Shown here: in pieces, positions 32,684 through 40,193 of the stretch
Position numbering within the stretch: position 1 is the first letter of the stretch
Layout: every line of letters begins with the position of its first letter
NCBI GenBank assembly: GCA_964611645.1
Contig: CAZTAO010000009.1
Span: 1-64,000 of the forward strand
DNA length: 64,000 nucleotides
Direction: 5' to 3'
Source of the DNA: CAZTAO01 sp964611645
Lineage (GTDB): Bacteria > Armatimonadota > UBA5829
Notes under the pieces: generated by a model
What the model saw: the letters and a program-made list of their open reading frames with translations, nothing else
What the model was told of the DNA's origin: nothing
The model's database searches: none
Made by a program: the position numbers and the translations under genes

Positions 32684-33454
32684 TTGAGACGTTGTTTCAC
32701 AGTGATAGTCTTTGCCGTCTTCGCTATGGTGACTATAGTCAGCGCATTGTCCGCCGCGCAGGGTAATACGCTTGAAGTCCTATGCGCGCCGGCGATGCGT
32801 TCCGCCATCGAGGAGATGCTGACGAATTATTCCAGGGCCACCGGGGCCCGCACGCAGGTCTCATACGATGGCTCCAACATCATCCTGGGCCAGCTTCGAC
32901 TGCGTCCCCACAGCGATCTCTTCATACCCGCAGACAAGTTCTACACGGATGAGGCGGTGAAATCGGGCCTGGCTGAGTCGCCGAGAGTGTTCGCGTACCT
33001 GGTACCCGTGATAATGGTCCGGAAGGGCAACCCATACAAAGTCAGCAAACTTGCAGATCTCACCAACCGCAATATGCGGGTTGGACTGGTCGACGAGCGC
33101 ACGGCGGCAATCGGCAAGGCGAGCGCGGCTGTGCTGAAGAAGAACCATATAGATGTGAACCGGATCAGAGTAGTGTACCGGGCGACCAAAGTGGACGAGT
33201 TGGCGAACGCAATAAAGCTCAAGTCAATAGATGCAGCGATTGTGTGGAAACCGGTGGCGATGCTGTACCCCAAGGACAGTGACATCGTGGGCATCCCGAG
33301 CAAGCTGAATGTGGTTGTGCCGGTCTCTGCCGCGATAGTCAAGACATCCTCCAACAAGACTGCCGCAATGAAGTTCCTGAACTATATTTCTTCAAAGGCA
33401 GGAAGAGCGATCCTCGCCAAGTATCACTACCCCACGGCAGCTCCAGGCAAATGA
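32684..33454 (+). CDS. modA: Molybdate/tungstate-binding periplasmic protein
   Basis: A 256-residue substrate-binding protein. The signal peptide covers about residues 1-26 (cleavage in ALSAAQ). It is a single domain with LEVLCAPAMRSAIEEML, the phosphate-like anion loop SYDGSNIILGQLRL, SDLFIPADKFYTDEAV, YLVPVIMVRKGNPYKV and RVGLVDERTAAIGKA, matching domain 2 of the fused protein at 20979. Mo and W cannot be told apart from sequence; the cofactor genes beside it make tungstate plausible. GGAGG lies eight bases before the TTG start. The ATG of the permease overlaps its stop (ATGA). Confidence 0.9.
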   Translation: MRRCFTVIVFAVFAMVTIVSALSAAQGNTLEVLCAPAMRSAIEEMLTNYSRATGARTQVSYDGSNIILGQLRLRPHSDLFIPADKFYTDEAVKSGLAESPRVFAYLVPVIMVRKGNPYKVSKLADLTNRNMRVGLVDERTAAIGKASAAVLKKNHIDVNRIRVVYRATKVDELANAIKLKSIDAAIVWKPVAMLYPKDSDIVGIPSKLNVVVPVSAAIVKTSSNKTAAMKFLNYISSKAGRAILAKYHYPTAAPGK

Positions 33455-34272
33455 GCACTCTGAGCAAGCCCTTCGTGAAACGTCGTTCGCCGGCATCCGC
33501 ATTCGATGGCTATGCCGCGGGGATGCTGGCGCTCTATGTTGGGTTCATCGCCACCCTGATCCTTGTTGACGTGAGCTACATCCACAAGAGCGATTTTCTC
33601 GGGCTGTTTCGCGACGCTGACCTGCGCTATGCCATGGGTCTGAGCTTGATAACCTCGACGATCAGCGCGCTGCTGTCGCTTGTAGTAGGACTGCCGGTAG
33701 GCTATGCCTTGAGCCGGTTCCGTTTTCGCGGCAGAGTAGTGATAGATACGCTGGTTGACCTGCCCATAGTCCTGCCGCCTCTTGTGATCGGAGTCAGCCT
33801 CCTGGTGTTCTTCCAGACCACCGTGGGACAGGCAATTGAGAACTCCGGACTGCATTTCGTATATACCCCCCAGGGTATTGTGCTGGCCCAGTTTGCCGTA
33901 GTGTCAGCCTACGCCATCCGCACCATCAAGGTCGCATTCGACGGGATAGACCCCCGCCTGGAGAGAGTCGCAAGGACACTCGGCTGGTCGCGTCTGAACT
34001 CATTCCTGCGCGTGACTCTGCCGATGGCTCGCAACGGCATTCTGGCGGCTGGGGTGATGGCCTGGTCTCACGCCATCGGGCTGTTTGCGCCGCTGATGAT
34101 TTTCTCGGGAATCACACGCCGCAAGACTGAAGTGCTGGCCACATCCATCTACCTGGAACTCTCCATTGGCCGCATAGAGACCGCATTGGCCATCACGCTG
34201 CTGCTGGTTGTGTTTGCGATGGTGTCAGTTACTCTGATCAAGCGATATGTAGGCCAGGGCGGTGTAACATGA
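33451..34272 (+). CDS. modB: Molybdate/tungstate ABC transporter permease (second set)
   Basis: A 273-residue inner-membrane permease, paralog of the protein at 22478. About six membrane segments. The coupling loop is LERVARTLGWSRLNSFLR then VTLPMARNG. One difference from classic ModB is SHAIGLFAPLMIFSGITRRK where the family has RALGEFGP, so the Glu-Phe-Gly is replaced by Leu-Phe-Ala. That residue change may reflect a different anion or is neutral drift. It overlaps both neighbours by four bases (ATGA at each end), which ties it to the ATPase and binding protein. Confidence 0.9.
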   Translation: MSTLSKPFVKRRSPASAFDGYAAGMLALYVGFIATLILVDVSYIHKSDFLGLFRDADLRYAMGLSLITSTISALLSLVVGLPVGYALSRFRFRGRVVIDTLVDLPIVLPPLVIGVSLLVFFQTTVGQAIENSGLHFVYTPQGIVLAQFAVVSAYAIRTIKVAFDGIDPRLERVARTLGWSRLNSFLRVTLPMARNGILAAGVMAWSHAIGLFAPLMIFSGITRRKTEVLATSIYLELSIGRIETALAITLLLVVFAMVSVTLIKRYVGQGGVT

Positions 34273-35327
34273 CCTGCCCTGAGACAATGCTCTCTATACA
34301 GAACCTGACCAAGCATTTCCACTCCTTCTTGCTTGATGACATCTCGCTGCAGGTTTGCCAGGGAGAGTATTTTGTGCTGCTGGGGCCTACCGGGTCCGGC
34401 AAGTCATCTCTCATGGAAATGATCTGCGGCCTTCGGACTCCGGACTCGGGAACGGTGAGCGTGGCGGGCGTGGACGTGACACATCTGGACCCATCCAAAC
34501 GGCAGATCGGCTACGTCCCCCAGGACTACGCGCTGCTGCCCTTCAAGACCGTGAGCGAAAATATAGCGTTCGGGCTGCGGGCGAGAAAGCTTCGGAATCA
34601 CGAGATTCACGCACGGGTTGGCGAGATGATGGAAGTAATGGGGATAGGCCATCTCGCAAGACGGTTCCCCGGCAAGCTTTCCGGAGGGGAACGGCAGCGA
34701 GTGGCGCTGGCGCGGGCGCTGGTAATAAGCCCTGCGATTCTGCTGCTGGATGAGCCTTTGAGCGCGGTGGATGAGGACATGAGGGGCTCGCTTATCAACG
34801 AGATCCGCCGGATTCACCAGCAACTGGGAACCACCACCGTCCACATCTGCCACAATATGGAAGAGGCATTTGCTCTGGGTGACCGGCTGGGAATCATGTG
34901 TAACGGCCGCCTGGCGCAGGTTGGCACGCCTGATGAAGTATCCAGGAGACCAGGCAATTGCTTTGTCGGCCGATTCCTGCGACTGCCAAACACCTGGGAA
35001 GGCGAAATCCGAAAGAACGACTCGGGAAACGCGTTTTTCTGCGGTGACCTGCACGTCAGGAAAGTGTCTGATCCCGAAGGCACGGCTATCGCTGTGGTTC
35101 CAACGGAGCGGGTGGTGCTCTCTCACACCCAACCGCCACCTGATCCATCCATACTGACTTTCGCCGCCACAGTCCAGAAGGGCTTGCCTCAGCTTATGCG
35201 TCACGAGGTGAAGCTGACCGGCCCTGTGAGTGTGACGGTGCCCGGGGTATTTGTTGGAGAAGCCTGGGAGCCGGGGAGAATTGTCTACGTTAGCGTCCCG
35301 TGGGAAGAGATTCACGTTGTTCCGTAG
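34269..35327 (+). CDS. modC: Molybdate/tungstate ABC transporter ATP-binding protein (second set)
   Basis: A 352-residue ATPase, paralog of the one at 23371. Walker A GPTGSGKSS, Q-loop YVPQDYALLPFK, signature LSGGERQRVALARAL, Walker B ILLLDEPLSAVDE and switch His in HICHNMEEA are all intact. The C-terminal 110 residues are a MOP/TOBE-like beta domain. It follows the permease by an ATGA overlap. The ThiF-rhodanese gene begins 21 bases after its stop, so the full unit from 31611 to 36460 is probably one transcript linking oxyanion uptake and cofactor sulfur transfer. Confidence 0.92.
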   Translation: MTCPETMLSIQNLTKHFHSFLLDDISLQVCQGEYFVLLGPTGSGKSSLMEMICGLRTPDSGTVSVAGVDVTHLDPSKRQIGYVPQDYALLPFKTVSENIAFGLRARKLRNHEIHARVGEMMEVMGIGHLARRFPGKLSGGERQRVALARALVISPAILLLDEPLSAVDEDMRGSLINEIRRIHQQLGTTTVHICHNMEEAFALGDRLGIMCNGRLAQVGTPDEVSRRPGNCFVGRFLRLPNTWEGEIRKNDSGNAFFCGDLHVRKVSDPEGTAIAVVPTERVVLSHTQPPPDPSILTFAATVQKGLPQLMRHEVKLTGPVSVTVPGVFVGEAWEPGRIVYVSVPWEEIHVVP

Positions 35328-35347
35328 TACATGGAGGGTATCGTTTA

Positions 35348-36460
35348 TTGCCTCTTTCAACTGATGAAGAACGCAGATATAGCCGACACCTGGTCTTGCC
35401 TGGAGTAGGAATGGGCGGGCAGGAACGGCTTAAGAAGGCCCGGGTGCTGCTGGTGGGCGCGGGGGGTCTAGGTTCGCCCATAGCGCTATACCTCACCGCA
35501 GCCGGAATCGGCAAGCTGGGAATAGCCGACGCGGACGTGGTGAGCATAAGCAACCTCCAGCGCCAGGTGCTGCATGGGACTGAAGATGAGGGGCGGCTGA
35601 AGGTGGATTCAGCATCGGACACCCTCCACTCGCTCAATCCGAACGTGAAAGTAGTCAAGATACCCGAGAGAATCTGCGCGGATAACGCCATGGAGATCAT
35701 CTCGGAATACGATATCGTGGTGGACGGCACCGACAACTTCCCCTCCCGCTACCTCCTCAACGATGCCTGCGTGCTCTCCGGCAAACCGTTGGTATTCGGC
35801 AGTATATTCCGTTTCGAAGGCCAGGTCACAGTGTTTGGCGGGCACGAGAACCCCTGCTACCGGTGCCTGTTCCCGGAGCCTCCACCTGCCCAGAACGTGC
35901 CGACTTGTGCCGAGGGCGGGGTGCTCGGTGTCCTGCCGGGGATAATAGGCTCGATGCAGGCTGCGGAGACTCTCAAGATGGTGTTGGGGATAGGGGAACC
36001 GCTTACGGGCCGGCTGCTCCTGTTTGATTCTATGGATATGCGTTTGCGAGAGATACGGATGAGCAAGAATCCGGCTTGCCCCGTTTGCGGTGAGTCTCCC
36101 ACTATCACAGACCTTTCGGACCCTGAAGCCTACTGCTCCGTGCAAGGGCCAGGCAGCGATGAGTACAGCGTGTGGGAGATGATGCCGGATGACCTTCGCT
36201 CGCGGCTGGCAGACGGCTCCCTGATGCTTGTGGATGTCCGCGAGGAGTGGGAGCAGGAGGACTACCCGGGGCTGCCGAACTCGTTACATATCCCGTACCC
36301 CATCTTTACCCGAAGAATGTTCGAGCTGGATTCCGCGGCTGAGGTCGTTCTCTATTGCTCGGCGGGTGCGCGAAGCTGGATTGCGGCAGGAATGCTCAGG
36401 CGCGCCGGTTTTCAGCGAGCCTGGAGCCTGCGAGGTGGTCTGGCGGCGTACGGCAGATAG
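35348..36460 (+). CDS. ThiF/MoeB-type adenylyltransferase fused to rhodanese (MOCS3-like)
   Basis: A 370-residue two-domain enzyme. The N-terminal E1-like domain adenylates the Gly-Gly end of a MoaD-type carrier: GAGGLGSPIALYL, DADVVSISNLQRQ, DGTDNFPSRYLLNDA and the crossover Cys in VPTCAEGGVLG (C187) are all present, with zinc pairs CYRC and CPVC. The C-terminal rhodanese domain (about 270-370) carries the persulfide Cys in YCSAGARS (C337), which would supply sulfur to the activated carrier. MOCS3/Uba4 has the same plan. TTG at 35348 follows GGAGGG. It is the functional E1 for the MoaD-like protein at 31611, in contrast to the divergent one at 31894. Confidence 0.92.
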   Translation: MPLSTDEERRYSRHLVLPGVGMGGQERLKKARVLLVGAGGLGSPIALYLTAAGIGKLGIADADVVSISNLQRQVLHGTEDEGRLKVDSASDTLHSLNPNVKVVKIPERICADNAMEIISEYDIVVDGTDNFPSRYLLNDACVLSGKPLVFGSIFRFEGQVTVFGGHENPCYRCLFPEPPPAQNVPTCAEGGVLGVLPGIIGSMQAAETLKMVLGIGEPLTGRLLLFDSMDMRLREIRMSKNPACPVCGESPTITDLSDPEAYCSVQGPGSDEYSVWEMMPDDLRSRLADGSLMLVDVREEWEQEDYPGLPNSLHIPYPIFTRRMFELDSAAEVVLYCSAGARSWIAAGMLRRAGFQRAWSLRGGLAAYGR

Positions 36461-36505
36461 CGTGGTGGGAAGGGCGTTCATCACGGGAGCACAAAAACCA
36501 GAAAA

Positions 36506-36549
36506 CACGAAAGTGAAAGCCTGAATCATTTCGTGCTTTCACCTTCGTG
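36506..36549. repeat. Inverted repeat (ACGAAAGTGAAAGC type)
   Basis: CACGAAAGTGAAAGC (36506-36520) pairs with GCTTTCACCTTCGTG (36535-36549), 14 of 15 bases. It lies between convergent genes and carries an AACCAGAAA unit at its left, as at 14131-14165. Confidence 0.6.
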
Positions 36550-36582
36550 TCTTCGTGATTACTAGACTCTCGCAGCCCCTCG

Positions 36583-37335
36583 CTACAGGTTTTCGCAGCA
36601 GAAGTCGTCGCCGGGGCGGGAGTCGGGGCCTTCCTGCTTCTTTGCCTTGGCCGCCGCCAGCCTCTTCTCATCTACCTTGGCGCCCCTGGCCAGAAGGATC
36701 TTTGAGACATCCTTGTATCCCTTGGCGAGAGCGACGATAACCGGGGTGATCCCAATCTTCGTGGCGACGTTGATGTTGGCGCCGTGATCGAGCAAATAGG
36801 CAACCATCTCCGGATGCTGGCCGACTGCCGCCGCGTGCAGCGGAGTTCCCAGGTTCTTGTTACGCGCATTCACATCGGCCCCGCGGGCAAGCAGAACCTT
36901 GACTACGTCCATCCGGTCTTGGCCGGCTGCCATGTGCAGTGCGGTCCGCCCCATAACAGTGGTAGCCTTTATGTTAGCGCCACTATCCAACAGGATTGTC
37001 GCCATCTTGGCATGCCCCGTGGTCGAAGCCACCATCAGGGGGGTGTAACCCACAGCGTTCAGAGAGCTGACCAGCTTCTTGTTCTTCTTCAACATGGCAA
37101 CAACAGTGGCGGTATCATTTTTCACCACGGCCAGGAAGAAGGCTTTCTCCTCCTCGCTGACCTTGGGAGTCCCGAACTTGGCTATATCCGGGGGCTTGGG
37201 GCCGGTAACACCGACTTGTGACGGGCTTCCTATCGAACCGGGTGTATTAGCTGTAGGCTGGGTGGTCTTGCTGCAACCGGACATAACGGCCGCAAACGCC
37301 GCAATAAGCGCCAAAGCACATAAGTATCTTCGCAA
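36583..37335 (-). CDS. Ankyrin-repeat lipoprotein with FCCENL tail (paralog B)
   Basis: A 250-residue envelope lipoprotein related to the protein at 24544. The signal peptide ends in AVMSGC. A Pro/Thr-rich linker follows, then FFLAVVKNDTATVVAMLKKN and about five ankyrin repeats (TPLMVASTTGHAKMATILLD and similar). A Lys/Ala-rich stretch precedes the tail DDFCCENL; the last 21 bases including the stop match paralog A at 20 positions. The start is TTG at 37335 behind GGAGG; a slightly longer ATG start has no ribosome site. It faces the Mod/ThiF operon tail to tail and is divergent from arsR. Confidence 0.88.
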   Translation of the reverse strand: MRRYLCALALIAAFAAVMSGCSKTTQPTANTPGSIGSPSQVGVTGPKPPDIAKFGTPKVSEEEKAFFLAVVKNDTATVVAMLKKNKKLVSSLNAVGYTPLMVASTTGHAKMATILLDSGANIKATTVMGRTALHMAAGQDRMDVVKVLLARGADVNARNKNLGTPLHAAAVGQHPEMVAYLLDHGANINVATKIGITPVIVALAKGYKDVSKILLARGAKVDEKRLAAAKAKKQEGPDSRPGDDFCCENL

Positions 37336-37373
37336 GGCAGTCCTCCGAACCATATTTGTGTAGACCTAGACCA

Positions 37374-37403
37374 TTTATACTCCATCATCCGCGTCTCCGT
37401 CAA
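37374..37403 (-). promoter_or_regulatory. Promoter of ankyrin lipoprotein B
   Basis: Minus strand: TTGACG, 18 bases, TATAAA, about 35 bases before the TTG at 37335. Confidence 0.5.
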
Positions 37404-37453
37404 TGTTGCGCGCGCGTCCACCACGCAGCCACCGTTTCCGCGCAACTTCGGGG

Positions 37454-37482
37454 TTGACAGCCCTTTCTCAGAGTGATAGTAT
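37454..37482 (+). promoter_or_regulatory. arsR promoter with AT-rich operator-like sequence
   Basis: TTGACA, 17 bases, TAGTAT. Between the -10 and the ATG at 37519 lies ATATCA-N8-CATATA-like sequence (37481-37502), of the kind ArsR repressors cover. Autoregulation is likely. Confidence 0.65.
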
Positions 37483-37518
37483 ATCAGTGCATTTACATAT
37501 ACCGATGGGTGGACTGCC

Positions 37519-37827
37519 ATGGACGAAGTATTCAAAGCGCTCGGGGATCCTACGAGGCTTCGGATTGTCCGGATGCTCGCGGAGCACGGAGAGATGTGCG
37601 TCTGCGAAATTGTGTGCGAGCTTGGCATGAACCAGCCCGCCATATCCCACCACATGGCGAAGCTCAAGCAAGCCGGGCTGCTAAGCGCGCGCAAGGCAGA
37701 GCAATGGATACACTACTCGCTCAAGGTAGACGCTCTAAAGGAAGGCCCTGCGGCCTTTCTCACGGAGATTGTTCAGGCTGCGGAGGCTTCGTCGGAGTCC
37801 GGAAGCCGGGTTCCCTGCTGCGAGTAG
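37519..37827 (+). CDS. arsR: ArsR-family arsenite-responsive repressor
   Basis: A 102-residue winged-helix repressor that leaves DNA when As(III) or a similar metalloid binds. The recognition region is MNQPAISHHMAKLKQAGLL. The metal site is in helix 3: MCVCEIVCEL with C27, C29 and C33, matching the ELCVCDL arrangement of classic arsenite sensors. An extra vicinal pair, C100-C101, sits at the C terminus (RVPCCE). It opens the arsenic operon, and acr3 follows after 44 bases. The ATG at 37519 agrees with the family's usual start. Confidence 0.95.
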   Translation: MDEVFKALGDPTRLRIVRMLAEHGEMCVCEIVCELGMNQPAISHHMAKLKQAGLLSARKAEQWIHYSLKVDALKEGPAAFLTEIVQAAEASSESGSRVPCCE

Positions 37828-37871
37828 ACACCGATAACTGACCCAAAGACCGACACGAGGTAAAGACTACT

Positions 37872-38972
37872 ATGGGCGACGGCATTACAAAGAAACTATC
37901 CTTTCTGGACCGCTATCTCACACTGTGGATATTCCTGGCGATGGCAATCGGCGTGGGAGCGGGCTACCTTGTGCCCGGGGTTGCGGGTTTCTGGAACCGC
38001 TTCTCAGTCGGCACAACCAACATCCCAATAGCCATCGGCCTGATCCTGATGATGTACCCGCCGCTCGCAAAGGTGAAATACGAAGAACTCGGCGAGGTCT
38101 TTCGCAACTGGCGGGTGCTGGCATTGTCTCTCGTGCAGAACTGGATCATCGGCCCAATCCTGATGTTCTTACTGGCCTTGCTCTTCCTTCATTTCATCCC
38201 AGTCTCGATGGGCGCCTCGCCAGCGGCCATGGTCACATACCATCAGTATATGGTCGGGCTGATAATGATCGGCCTCGCGCGGTGCATTGCGATGGTTATC
38301 GTGTGGAACGAGCTTGCCAGGGGTGACACCGAGTATGCCGCCGGGCTGGTGGCGTTCAACTCCATTTTCCAGGTGCTTTTCTTCTCGCTCTATGCTTATG
38401 TGTTCATCACAGTGCTGCCGCCGCTCTTTGGCCTCAAGGGCAGCACGGTTCACGTAACCATCGGCGAGATAGCCAGGAGCGTGTTCATTTACTTGGGGAT
38501 TCCATTCATAGCGGGGATGCTTAGCAGATTTGTCGGGCTGAAGACAAAGGGGCGGGAGTGGTATGAGAACAGCTTCATTCCCAGAATCAGCCCTATCACG
38601 CTGATAGCGCTGATCTTCACCATTGTCGTGATGTTCTCGCTCAAAGGCGAATACATTGTGCGGCTGCCGCTGGATGTGGTCCGAATCGCGATACCGCTGC
38701 TCATTTACTTCGTTGTGATGTTTCTCGTGAGCTTCTACATGGGCAGAAAGATCGGCGCGGACTACTCCAAGACCGCCACGCTCTCGTTCACGGCGGCCAG
38801 CAACAACTTCGAGCTTGCGATCGCAGTTGCGGTCTCAGTGTTCGGCATCAACTCAGGTCAAGCATTCGCGGCTGTTATCGGGCCGCTCGTCGAGGTGCCC
38901 GTGCTTATCGGCCTCGTGAGTGTTGCCCTGTATTTCCAGAAACGCTACTTCAAAACCCCAGAAGGAGACTAG
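37872..38972 (+). CDS. acr3: Arsenite efflux permease Acr3
   Basis: A 366-residue inner-membrane carrier of the ACR3/BASS superfamily that exports arsenite. Ten membrane segments are expected. The conserved catalytic Cys is C138 in GLARCIAMVIVWN, and the later TASNNFELAIAVAV-type segment (FTAASNNFELAIAVAVSVFG) and PLVEVPVLIGLV are family signatures. The ATG is preceded by GAGG at 16 bases, a long spacing. It sits between arsR and arsM, so the protein removes As(III) that escapes methylation. Length is normal. Confidence 0.96.
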   Translation: MGDGITKKLSFLDRYLTLWIFLAMAIGVGAGYLVPGVAGFWNRFSVGTTNIPIAIGLILMMYPPLAKVKYEELGEVFRNWRVLALSLVQNWIIGPILMFLLALLFLHFIPVSMGASPAAMVTYHQYMVGLIMIGLARCIAMVIVWNELARGDTEYAAGLVAFNSIFQVLFFSLYAYVFITVLPPLFGLKGSTVHVTIGEIARSVFIYLGIPFIAGMLSRFVGLKTKGREWYENSFIPRISPITLIALIFTIVVMFSLKGEYIVRLPLDVVRIAIPLLIYFVVMFLVSFYMGRKIGADYSKTATLSFTAASNNFELAIAVAVSVFGINSGQAFAAVIGPLVEVPVLIGLVSVALYFQKRYFKTPEGD

Positions 38973-38977
38973 TGGAC

Positions 38978-39853
38978 ATGAGCGACAAAGCGTGTGGATG
39001 CGGTTGCAGTTGTGGCCCGACGGAGGCCAACGACGTAAAGAAGTCAGTAAAAGAGAAATACGGCCAGGTGGCGGTAAACGCCTCCAAGCGCAAAGAGACG
39101 AGTTGCTGCGGGAACGGGACAAGCAAGGATGCGATAACTCGTGACCTATACTCCGAGGCAGAGACCCAAGGCCTCCCGGTTGAGGCTCTGCTCGCATCCA
39201 TGGGCTGCGCTAACCCGATAGCCCTTGCTAGCCTCCGCGCCGGCGAAGTGGTCCTGGATATCGGAAGCGGCGGGGGAATAGACGTCCTGCTGTCGGCAAG
39301 ACGAGTTGGCCCGACCGGCAAGGCATACGGGCTAGACATGACCGATGAAATGCTGGATTTGGCCCGAAAGAACCAGGCCGATGCCGGAGTCGAGAACGTC
39401 GAGTTCCTCAAGGGTGAGATTGAAAACATACCTCTCCCCGATTCATCGGTGGATGTGATAATAAGCAACTGCGTTATCAACCTGTCTATGGACAAGGACC
39501 AGGTGCTCCAAGAAGCCTTCCGTGTGCTGAAGCCAGGCGGCCGGTTCGCGGTGGCGGATATCGTGCTTACCAAACCGGTCTCGGACGAGGTCAAGAGGAA
39601 CGTCGGTCTCTGGACCGGCTGCGTGGCGGGCGCGCTTGAGATCAACGAATACAAGCAGAAGCTGCTCCAGGCCGGGTTCACAGAACCGGACGTCGAGATA
39701 GCCAAGACCTACTCCGCCGAAAACGCCGAAGGGCTGATCCCGGAAGAAGTGCTTTCGGAACTTGGCAAAGAGGGAGTCGAGCAACTGATGGGGTCGTTTG
39801 TGAGCGCGTTCGTCCGGGCGAGTAAGCCAAGGAGTTGCTGCTGCTGTGGCTGA
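38978..39853 (+). CDS. arsM: Arsenite S-adenosylmethionine methyltransferase ArsM
   Basis: A 291-residue class I methyltransferase that methylates As(III) to mono- and dimethyl forms. SAM loop VVLDIGSGGGIDVLL begins at residue 91. The three As(III)-binding Cys are present: C77 in MGCANP, C165 in ISNCVINL and C215 in TGCVAGAL. The termini are unusually rich in Cys (CGCGCSCG at residues 6-13, SCC at 42-44, and SCCCCG at the end), which may load metalloid. A GTG two codons earlier is an alternative start; AAGGAG is better spaced for the ATG. Products may leave through the permease at 25390 if it is an ArsP. Confidence 0.95.
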   Translation: MSDKACGCGCSCGPTEANDVKKSVKEKYGQVAVNASKRKETSCCGNGTSKDAITRDLYSEAETQGLPVEALLASMGCANPIALASLRAGEVVLDIGSGGGIDVLLSARRVGPTGKAYGLDMTDEMLDLARKNQADAGVENVEFLKGEIENIPLPDSSVDVIISNCVINLSMDKDQVLQEAFRVLKPGGRFAVADIVLTKPVSDEVKRNVGLWTGCVAGALEINEYKQKLLQAGFTEPDVEIAKTYSAENAEGLIPEEVLSELGKEGVEQLMGSFVSAFVRASKPRSCCCCG

Positions 39854-40103
39854 TGAGCTGATTCGCAAAAGGGATGACGATAGAGAGCGCCGGCTCATCC
39901 GCGCGAAAGCGGGGCGGGCAATAGCCATCATCGGGCTACTAGGCTCGACTTTCTGGCTGGCGCTGCTTGCGGGAGCAACACGCAAGATGCTGCTGCTCAC
40001 TGCCGCCCACACCGCCATCGTCGTCCTGATCGGGATCGGCATTGCCGCGAAGAGCCGTTCGGCGCGAGTAGGTAAAGACACCCCAGTTCGGTCCGAAAAA
40101 TAG
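39846..40103 (+). CDS. Small two-helix membrane protein in the ars operon
   Basis: An 85-residue protein with a charged N-terminal third (ELIRKRDDDRERRLIRAKAG) and two membrane helices (about residues 25-43 and 49-67). It has no Cys and no motif I recognise. Its GTG start lies inside the last codons of arsM (8-base overlap), which argues that it is a real, coupled gene of the arsenic operon. It could be an accessory subunit or membrane anchor for ArsM or Acr3, but this is a guess from position only. Confidence 0.7.
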   Translation: MADELIRKRDDDRERRLIRAKAGRAIAIIGLLGSTFWLALLAGATRKMLLLTAAHTAIVVLIGIGIAAKSRSARVGKDTPVRSEK

Positions 40104-40117
40104 TTCGCAAAAAGGTG

Positions 40118-40146
40118 TTGACTTCTCCTAGATCACCTAGTATACT
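40118..40146 (+). promoter_or_regulatory. Promoter of the aquaporin-PadR-CobW unit
   Basis: TTGACT, 17 bases, TATACT, about 50 bases before the TTG at 40194. Confidence 0.8.
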
Positions 40147-40156
40147 ACGTATAGTA
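40138..40156. promoter_or_regulatory. Operator-like palindromes over the -10
   Basis: TAGTATACTA (40138-40147) is a perfect palindrome covering the -10. TACTA-CGTA-TAGTA (40143-40156) is a second dyad over the transcription start. Candidate site for the PadR protein encoded in the same unit, or for ArsR. Confidence 0.55.
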
Positions 40157-40193
40157 GATGTGCTGGTAGACTGCTCGAGCAGAGGACAACGCC

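Noticed and set aside
31611..36460. A complete tungsten enzyme operon
   Set aside because: Accessory and uptake genes are present but no aldehyde ferredoxin oxidoreductase or other Mo/W enzyme lies in the window.
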